Part shown: positions 58,231 to 63,520 of the stretch, piece by piece
Layout of the letters: each line of letters starts with the position of its first letter
Position numbering within the stretch: the first letter of the stretch is position 1
From: Nonomuraea aridisoli
GTDB lineage: Bacteria; Actinomycetota; Actinomycetes; Streptosporangiales; Streptosporangiaceae
Assembly (NCBI RefSeq): GCF_003236395.1
Contig: NZ_POUD01000017.1
Span: 1-63,520, forward strand
Reading direction: 5' to 3'
DNA length: 63,520 nt
Notes under the pieces: model-generated
What the model saw: the letters and a program-made list of their open reading frames with translations, nothing else
The model's database searches: none
Told to the model about the DNA's origin: nothing
Translations under genes and position numbers: made by a program

Positions 58231-58650
58231 GTGGGCGGGAAGGCATTGCTGATCGAGACGACCCGGCACCTTCCGTGCACGGTCCTGCGCGCCAGCGGCG
58301 AGCTCGACCACGCGGGCCGGGTCCGGTTCAGCGCGTGCGTCAACGCCGTGTGGGACTGGTCGGAAGGGCCTGTCCTCGTGTTCGACCTCGCCGACCTCGA
58401 CTTCTACGACTCCTCGGTCATCGGCGTGCTGGGCATGGCCCTGCAGCGGATGGAGGAGGAGGGCGACCACGGGCGGATCATCCTGGTACGTCCCTCCGCT
58501 CACCTGCTGACCGTGCTGCGGCTGACCGACCTGCTGTCCCACGTGGAGCTGCGGGACAGCGTCGAGGAGACGGTGGCGGAGCTGATGGTGGAGGCGGCGC
58601 CCGACGCGGACGTCATCCGCGCCGTCACGCCCGCGTGCGGCCTCCGCTGA
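58231..58650 (+). CDS. STAS domain protein
   Basis: A 139-residue STAS domain protein, anti-sigma factor antagonist-like. VLRASGELDHAGRVRFSACV and GPVLVFDLADLDFYDSSVIGVLGMA carry the fold; the serine pair in YDSSV corresponds to the phosphorylated position. I chose the GTG with GGGCAGG eight bases upstream, because GATAAT at 58200-58205 would start transcription near 58212, after the alternative ATG at 58204. Second STAS protein in the window; partner unknown. Confidence 0.8.
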   Translation: MGGKALLIETTRHLPCTVLRASGELDHAGRVRFSACVNAVWDWSEGPVLVFDLADLDFYDSSVIGVLGMALQRMEEEGDHGRIILVRPSAHLLTVLRLTDLLSHVELRDSVEETVAELMVEAAPDADVIRAVTPACGLR

Positions 58651-58661
58651 GTACTACTCCT

Positions 58662-58703
58662 AGAGTCCGCGCCTCAGAGTCCGCGCCTCAGAGTCCGTAC
58701 GTC
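58662..58703. repeat. 14-bp tandem triplication
   Basis: AGAGTCCGCGCCTC occurs twice in succession (58662-58675, 58676-58689), then a third diverged copy to 58703. It covers the gap between two convergent genes and the final codons and stop of the reductase gene, so the stop codon itself lies in a repeat. Confidence 0.8.
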
Positions 58704-60088
58704 TCCAGCAGGCGCAGCCACACCTCGCTCACGGTCGGGAACGACGGGACGGCGTGCCACAGCCGGTCGAGCGGCACCTCCGCGGTCACCGCGATCGTCG
58801 CGCCGTGCAGCAGCTCGGCCGCGCCAGGGCCGGCGAACGTGACGCCGAGCAGCACCTTCCTGTCCTCGTCGACGACCGCCCTGGCCTTGCCGCGGTAGCC
58901 GTCGCCCATCAGGTACGCCCCGGCGACCGCGCCCATGTCGTAGTCGACCACGCGTACGTTGAAGCCGTCGTCGCGGGCCGCCCGCTCGGTGCGGCCGACC
59001 GCGCAGATCTGCGGGTCGGTGAAGACCACCTGCGGCGCGCCGTAGCCGCCCGCCAGGTCGCGCATCCCGGGCAGCTCGTCGCCGCGGGCGCGGGCGGCGA
59101 TCACGTCACCGCACACGCGGGCCTGGTACTTGCCCATGTGGGTGAGGAGCACGCGGCCGTTGACGTCGCCCACCGCGTACAGCCAGCCGTCGGCGATCCC
59201 CGTGGCGCGCAGGCTGTCGTCCACCTCGACGGGCGCGTCCGTCGGCAGGCCGACGGTGTCGAGCCCGAGGTCGTGCGTGGCGACGCGGCGGCCGGTCGCG
59301 ATCAGCAGCTCGTCGGCCTCCAGCGGCAGGCCGTCGGACAGGTGCAGCGTCACCTTGCCGCCCGGCTCGGGGCGCTCGACCCCGACGACGCCGATGCGGG
59401 TGCGCACGTCGATGCCGGCCTCGGCGAACGAGTCGGCGAGCATCTCGCCGGCGAACGGCTCCATCCGGCCGAGCAGGCCGTCGCCGCGTACCAGGACGGT
59501 GGTCTGGGCGCCGAGGCCGTGCATGGCCTGGGCCATCTCGCAGGCGACCACGCCGCCGCCCACCACCGCCAGCCGTTCCGGGATCTCCTTCGCGGCGGTC
59601 ACCTCGTGGCTGGTCCACGGGTTGGCCTCGGCCAGGCCCGGGACCGGCGGCAGCGCAGGGACGCTGCCCGTCGCGAGCACGACGGCGTGGTGGGCGGTCA
59701 GCACGCGCTCGCCCTCCGGGGTCGTGACGCGTACCCGCCGGGGGCCGTCGAGGCGGCCGTGGCCGCGTATGAGCTCGGCCGGGACGCTCTCGATCCAGCG
59801 CGCCTGGCCGGAGTCGTCGTAGTTGCCGACGGCCTCGTCGCGCCTGGCCAGCACCGCGGCCACGTCGATCGGGCCGAGCGAGAGACCCGGCACCCTGCGC
59901 ACCTCGCCCGCCAGGTCGATCGGGCGCAGCAGCGCCTTGCTCGGCACGCACGCCCAGTAGGAGCACTCGCCGCCGGCCAGCCGCTCCTCGATGATCGCGG
60001 CGGTCAGTCCGCCGCGTACGGCCCGGTCCACGACGTTCTCACCGGCGGGACCGCCACCGATCACGATGACGTCGAACTCGTCAGCCAC
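58688..60088 (-). CDS. FAD-dependent pyridine nucleotide-disulfide oxidoreductase
   Basis: A 466-residue flavoprotein of the mercuric/lipoamide reductase group. FAD site VIVIGGGPAGE, redox pair in GGECSYWACVPSKALLR (C-x4-C), NAD(P) site LAVVGGGVVACEMA, and a second FAD motif YAVGDVNGR. The C-terminal base region reads HAVPSFPTVSE, a variant of the usual H-x-H-P-T-x-S-E. Substrate unknown: lipoamide, quinone or a small thiol. I chose the GTG with GGAGG five bases upstream; another GTG lies four codons earlier. Confidence 0.9.
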   Translation of the reverse strand: MADEFDVIVIGGGPAGENVVDRAVRGGLTAAIIEERLAGGECSYWACVPSKALLRPIDLAGEVRRVPGLSLGPIDVAAVLARRDEAVGNYDDSGQARWIESVPAELIRGHGRLDGPRRVRVTTPEGERVLTAHHAVVLATGSVPALPPVPGLAEANPWTSHEVTAAKEIPERLAVVGGGVVACEMAQAMHGLGAQTTVLVRGDGLLGRMEPFAGEMLADSFAEAGIDVRTRIGVVGVERPEPGGKVTLHLSDGLPLEADELLIATGRRVATHDLGLDTVGLPTDAPVEVDDSLRATGIADGWLYAVGDVNGRVLLTHMGKYQARVCGDVIAARARGDELPGMRDLAGGYGAPQVVFTDPQICAVGRTERAARDDGFNVRVVDYDMGAVAGAYLMGDGYRGKARAVVDEDRKVLLGVTFAGPGAAELLHGATIAVTAEVPLDRLWHAVPSFPTVSEVWLRLLETYGL

Positions 60089-60279
60089 CCCTGCCTCCAC
60101 ACGCGCTCGGCTACACTTCCGATGCTTTCACGCCGGTGGCCGCCTGGTGCGCCCGGTCCCGTCCGAGCATGTGAGCGGGGTGAGAGTCCTTTCATCTCGG
60201 GCTCATGGTGGTCCAACCGCCTGTCGACACGCTGGGGAACAGCCGCGGACGGGCCGCGGCAACACCAGGAGGGCCAGAC

Positions 60280-60963
60280 ATGAGTCAGGCACTACGGCGG
60301 GCGCTGCTCGCCACCGCGATCTCCCTCGGCATGGGGGGCGCCACGACCGCCCTCACCACGACGACCGCCCAGGCCGCCGCCCTGCCGTCCATCCACATCA
60401 CGGCCTTCGCCGACGACGATGACGACGACGGCCCGCGCGGGGGCGTGGACGCGGGCGCGGGTGGGGCCGTGACCCGGGATGACGATGACGACGACGCGCC
60501 GCGGGGCGGCGTGGACACCGGTGCCGGTGGCGCTGTGGCGCGGGATGACGATGACGACGACGCGCCGCGGGGCGGCGTGGACACCGGTGCCGGTGGCGCT
60601 GTGGCGCGGGATGACGATGACGACGACGCGCCGCGGGGCGGCGTGGACACCGGTGCCGGTGGCGCTGTGGCGCGGGATGACGATGACGACGACGCGCCGC
60701 GGGGCGGCGTGGACACCGGTGCCGGTGGGGCCGCGGTGCTGGACGACGACGATGACGACGCGCCCCGTGGCGGGGTGGAGACCGGGATGGGCGGGACCGC
60801 CGGTCACGGGGACTCCGGGGGCGAGTTCGCCACGGTGAGCGACGAGGCCGCCGCCAGCGGCACGTCCTGGACGGCGCCCGCGGTGCCGCTGGCCCTCGGT
60901 TTCCTCGGGGTGCTCGCGGTGGCGGCGTACTGGCTGCGGCGCACGCTCTTCACGGAGAGCTGA
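60280..60963 (+). CDS. Surface protein with hexa-aspartate repeats
   Basis: A 227-residue exported protein. Signal peptide 1-34; then about six repeats of 22 residues of the form D6-A-P-R-G-G-V-D-T-G-A-G-G-A-V-A-R (66 bp at DNA level); a linker; and a C-terminal membrane helix (about 200-220) with a short R-R tail. No LPXTG-like sorting motif is evident. The aspartate clusters should bind divalent cations. AGGAGGG lies upstream of the ATG. The sortase gene begins two bases after the stop, so the pair is an operon and the protein is the likely sortase partner despite the missing motif. Confidence 0.85.
   Translation: MSQALRRALLATAISLGMGGATTALTTTTAQAAALPSIHITAFADDDDDDGPRGGVDAGAGGAVTRDDDDDDAPRGGVDTGAGGAVARDDDDDDAPRGGVDTGAGGAVARDDDDDDAPRGGVDTGAGGAVARDDDDDDAPRGGVDTGAGGAAVLDDDDDDAPRGGVETGMGGTAGHGDSGGEFATVSDEAAASGTSWTAPAVPLALGFLGVLAVAAYWLRRTLFTES
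60420..60779 (+). repeat. 66-bp coding repeats
   Basis: Near-identical 66-bp units inside the surface protein gene, the middle ones identical over most of their length, starting with GATGACGATGACGACGACG and ending GGTGGCGCTGTGGCGCGG. High identity implies recent expansion or recombination, so copy number may vary between strains. Confidence 0.85.
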
Positions 60964-60965
60964 CC

Positions 60966-61625
60966 ATGCGCCTCATGCTGGCGGCCGCCGCCGCGTGCGC
61001 CCTGGCCGCGACCACTGCCTGCGTCCCCGGGAACGTCATGGACGCGGAGACCACCAGCGCCTCCCGGCTCGGACCCGCCGCCCCCGAGGCGGTGGGTGAG
61101 GTCGCGCGCCCGGTGGCCCGCGACATGGCGGGCGCCGGCGGGATCACGCAGCCGGCGGCGGCCGAAAGCGGGGGCCGGGCGGCGGCGGACGTGGCCGACC
61201 CGGTGCGGTTACGCATCCCGGCCATCGGCGTCTCGACCCGGGTGACCGCGCTCCGGCTCGACGCCGACGGCCGGCTCGTCGCGCCCACCAGCTTCACCCG
61301 CGTCGGCTGGAACAAGGCGGGCCCGGAGCCGGGTGAGAAGGGCGTGGCCGTGATCGCGGGCCACGTCGACTCCAAGACCGGCCCCGCCGTCTTCTACCGC
61401 CTGCGCGAGCTGCGCAAGGGCGCCAGGATCCACGTCGACCGGGCCGACGGCAGCACGGTCACGTTCGTGGTGGGCCGGCTGGCCCGCTACCCGAAGAGCC
61501 GCATCCCCGACAAGGAGGTCTACGGCACCGCCAAGGGCGCCGAGCTCCGACTGATCACCTGCGGCGGGACGTTCGACCGATCACGTAACAGCTACCGCGA
61601 CAACGTGATCGTCTTCGCCCGTTGA
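60966..61625 (+). CDS. Class F-type sortase
   Basis: A 219-residue sortase. An N-terminal signal or anchor (1-20), an alanine-rich linker (21-78) and a catalytic domain with H133 (AGHVDSKTG), C199 (LITCGG) and R211 (RNSYRDN), the family triad. Class F enzymes of actinobacteria attach surface proteins to the wall. It follows the aspartate-repeat protein by two bases. The residues before C19 (ATTAC) make a poor lipobox, so lipid attachment is uncertain. Confidence 0.9.
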   Translation: MRLMLAAAAACALAATTACVPGNVMDAETTSASRLGPAAPEAVGEVARPVARDMAGAGGITQPAAAESGGRAAADVADPVRLRIPAIGVSTRVTALRLDADGRLVAPTSFTRVGWNKAGPEPGEKGVAVIAGHVDSKTGPAVFYRLRELRKGARIHVDRADGSTVTFVVGRLARYPKSRIPDKEVYGTAKGAELRLITCGGTFDRSRNSYRDNVIVFAR

Positions 61626-61706
61626 CCCCCGGCCACCCCTGCAGCACCCCGCAGACGTGCCGCCGAGGAGATCCTTTCCTCCTCGGCGGCACAACCGTGT
61701 CCGGGC

Positions 61707-62546
61707 TCAGCGGGCGCCGGGGACGGCGGGTTCGCGGTTCGTCCAGCCGGATTCGATGGTCATGGTCCAGGTCTTGGCCAGCAGTTGCTCGCCGTCGTGG
61801 ACGGTGTCGAGATCGCGTTCGACCAGGAGCATGTCCTTGGTGTCGATCACCCAGGTGTGCAGCGCCGTGTGCTTCGCGTCCTGCCTGCGGTAGGTGAGCT
61901 TCTCGCGGTTCTTGCCGGCGTCGGCGACGGTCACGCCGGGCAGCTTCGACAACACCTCGTACGCGGTCCGGCGCACGGCCTTCGGCACGGGCACGTTGTG
62001 CAGGAGGTTCTCGTACGCGCCGTGCATCTGATTCATGTCGGGGGCGGGTTCGCCCGGGGCGGTGTTGAGCCTCCGCAGCCAGCTCACGAGCCCCTCCGGG
62101 TCCGCAGGCGCGGCCTGCAACTCCTCGAAGGTCAGCCGCGTGTAGCCGATGATCCAGCCGGGGCCGCCCTTGACCTGCTTCACGAAGCCCTTCTCGGGTT
62201 CGCGCGACAGCTCCGCCAGCATGCCCTCGGTGCGGTAGCTCCACTGGTCCGGGGAGCCGTCGCGCTTCCACGCCGCCCGGTCGGCGGCGGTCTTGGGCGT
62301 CGCGCCCAAGCGGCGGAAGGCGACCCAGGACCGGCCGTCGCGCGACGACCACTCCTCGCTGACCCGGCGCTCCACGACCCAGTACTTCTCGTCGCGGCCC
62401 ACCTTGCGCGGGTGGGTCAGCACCTGGACGGTCTTGGTGTGCCAGTACCCGCCCTCTGGTGCCCGCTCGGCGGCGGCGGTCGCCGGGGACGCCAGGACGG
62501 AGGCGGCGGTGGCGGCGGCCAGGCAGGCGGCCAGTGACGTTCTCAT
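61707..62546 (-). CDS. Secreted protein related to the CU044_5270 family
   Basis: A 279-residue exported protein with a signal peptide (1-25, ending ATAAA). The mature part is the sensor-like domain seen in CU044_5270 proteins: GGYWHTKTVQVL, YWVVERRVSEEWSSRDGRSWV, GMLAELSREPEK, an ASLPGVT-like stretch (LPGVTVADAG), and WVIDTKDMLLVERD. Those proteins usually accompany ECF sigma factors. GAGGA lies eight bases before the ATG. It is 14 bases downstream of a related gene, apparently a tandem duplication in which this copy lost the cytoplasmic segment and gained a cleavable signal. Confidence 0.8.
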   Translation of the reverse strand: MRTSLAACLAAATAASVLASPATAAAERAPEGGYWHTKTVQVLTHPRKVGRDEKYWVVERRVSEEWSSRDGRSWVAFRRLGATPKTAADRAAWKRDGSPDQWSYRTEGMLAELSREPEKGFVKQVKGGPGWIIGYTRLTFEELQAAPADPEGLVSWLRRLNTAPGEPAPDMNQMHGAYENLLHNVPVPKAVRRTAYEVLSKLPGVTVADAGKNREKLTYRRQDAKHTALHTWVIDTKDMLLVERDLDTVHDGEQLLAKTWTMTIESGWTNREPAVPGAR

Positions 62547-62560
62547 GTCAGAGGTCCTCG

Positions 62561-63520
62561 TCAATCGCGGTAGGGGTTGGGGAAGTCGGGCTCGCGGTCG
62601 GTCCACACGCTCTCCTCGACGGCGACGAACGACTGCAGCTCGCCCGTGTCGTCCGTGAGCGTCTCCACGGAGAGCGGCTCGCCGGTCACCTGGTCGACGA
62701 TCAGCCGGACCCGCACGTGGTGCCCGGCCCGCCTCGGGTGCGGCCTGCGGTACTCGACCGCCTGACCGGTCCGGCCGAGCTGATCGGTGACGGCGCCGCG
62801 GGCGATCACGCCGGGCAGCGAGGCCATGAGCCGGTAGGCCGCCGCCCGTACCTCGGAGGAGACGGGGATGTAGGCGATCAGGCTCTGCAGGTTCTCCAGC
62901 AGGAGGTCCACGTCGCCGGAGGGCGCCAGCAGCGCGCGCAGCCCCTCGGGCGTGGCGGGCAGCTCGTCCATCGCGTCGAGGGTCTTGCCGGTGGACAGCA
63001 GCCGCCAGTCCACGTCGCGCGACTCGAACGACTCCGGCTCGCCCGGCGCGGCCTCCACGTCGAACGGGTTGCCGGCCAGGTCGTTGGGGTTCACCGTCTT
63101 GTACGTCCACGACCGCGGCGAACCGGCGGCGCGCCAGGCCGCCTCGTCCTCGGGCGTGGCGGGCTTGGCGCCGAGGTAGCGCTGCACGATCCAGTGGGGC
63201 TCGGTCATCTCGCCCACCGGGATCCACGTCTCCTCGGCGGTGGCCGTCTGGATGACGTACCGGCCGGTGGGGTCGTGGAAGCGGGCGCCCCTGACGAGCT
63301 TGTTGCCCCACCACGAGCCGTCGGCGGGCTGCTTGGCCACCGAGGTGGCGGCGGCCAGCAGGATCTGCCGGGCGGACGGCGGCGCGACCGGTTCCGGCGC
63401 GGCGGTCGAGAGCAGCACGGCGGCGGCCGTGGCCGCGCTCGCGAGCCCCAGCCCGAAGGCCGTCCAGCGCGCGGCCCGCACCTTCGGCCGCCGCCCGTCG
63501 CGACCCGGCCCGCCCGCGAC
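62561..63520 (-). CDS. CU044_5270 family protein, 5' end beyond the window
   Basis: At least 319 codons, open to the window edge. A membrane helix (about residues 9-28 counted from an internal GTG at 63481) is preceded by a basic segment (GRDGRRPKVRAARW), so the real start lies outside the window; relatives have about 50 cytoplasmic residues before the helix. The extracytoplasmic domain parallels the next gene: GSWWGNKLVRGARF, ETWIPVGEMTEPHWIVQRY, LPGVIARGAVTD, RLIVDQVTGEPLSVE. Family members typically follow an ECF sigma factor gene and may act as its membrane partner. Confidence 0.8.
   Translation of the reverse strand, partial: VAGGPGRDGRRPKVRAARWTAFGLGLASAATAAAVLLSTAAPEPVAPPSARQILLAAATSVAKQPADGSWWGNKLVRGARFHDPTGRYVIQTATAEETWIPVGEMTEPHWIVQRYLGAKPATPEDEAAWRAAGSPRSWTYKTVNPNDLAGNPFDVEAAPGEPESFESRDVDWRLLSTGKTLDAMDELPATPEGLRALLAPSGDVDLLLENLQSLIAYIPVSSEVRAAAYRLMASLPGVIARGAVTDQLGRTGQAVEYRRPHPRRAGHHVRVRLIVDQVTGEPLSVETLTDDTGELQSFVAVEESVWTDREPDFPNPYRD

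Noticed and set aside
60420..60779. Possible CRISPR-like array
   Set aside because: The 66-bp units are contiguous in-frame coding repeats with no unique spacers and no cas genes.

Overview
This is a 63.5 kb stretch of a high-GC actinomycete chromosome, most like the Streptosporangiales (Nonomuraea/Streptosporangium type). That placement rests on the very high G+C in third codon positions, frequent GTG and TTG starts, ATGA/GTGA stop-start overlaps, DivIVA/FilP-type cytoskeletal genes, disA-radA adjacency, geosmin synthase and CebR-type cellulose control. It is inference from gene content; there is no 16S or tRNA gene to test it. I saw no insertion sequence, phage, CRISPR array, rRNA or tRNA.

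Layout. 0-3.3 kb: disA, radA, thioredoxin and a cysteine-rich MerR regulator, all on the minus strand. 3.3-8.5 kb: two methyltransferases, a TIM-barrel isomerase, a TetR regulator and a membrane Fe-S oxidoreductase. 8.6-17.2 kb: an unknown protein coupled to a glycosyltransferase, CsoR with a TACC-N7-GGTA operator, a 53-residue protein, a lipoprotein, a gamma carbonic anhydrase, a FilP-like coiled coil, a GntR/small-protein pair and a VanZ-like protein. 17.2-23.4 kb: a dienelactone hydrolase divergent from a six-gene tryptophan/kynurenine meta-cleavage operon. 23.4-31.1 kb: small enzymes, a NERD-pseudokinase, a DJ-1/MarR pair with tandem operators, a small secreted protein and an NlpC/P60 hydrolase.

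31.7-40.5 kb holds the most interesting locus. A four-gene minus-strand operon encodes a polyprenyl diphosphate synthase, two tandem family-2B-type encapsulin shell proteins (HK97 fold with an inserted cyclic-nucleotide-binding-like domain) and a bifunctional germacradienol/geosmin synthase. Spacings are 44, 3 and 2 bases. This looks like a geosmin-making protein nanocompartment with its own precursor enzyme. A zinc alcohol dehydrogenase with a sigma-B-like promoter reads divergently from it.

40.6-45.6 kb: an RsbW-like ATPase, a FolP2-like protein, DUF1992, and an ABC exporter with its PadR repressor. 45.7-53.3 kb: an M23 peptidase and a cellulolytic island (GH6 cellulase, AA10 monooxygenase with CBM2, a membrane protein, a Ser/Thr kinase and a CebR-like LacI repressor) with three identical 14-bp TGGGAGCGCTCCCA operators. 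53.4-63.5 kb: a bifunctional penicillin-binding protein, a glycosyltransferase-like pair, a STAS protein, a flavin disulfide reductase, an aspartate-repeat surface protein with a class F-type sortase, and two related secreted proteins, the last of which runs off the window edge.

Recurrent themes: many genes appear leaderless (a TANNNT -10 box 5-7 bases before the start codon), convergent genes often overlap at their 3' ends, and several regulators sit next to recognisable dyad operators.
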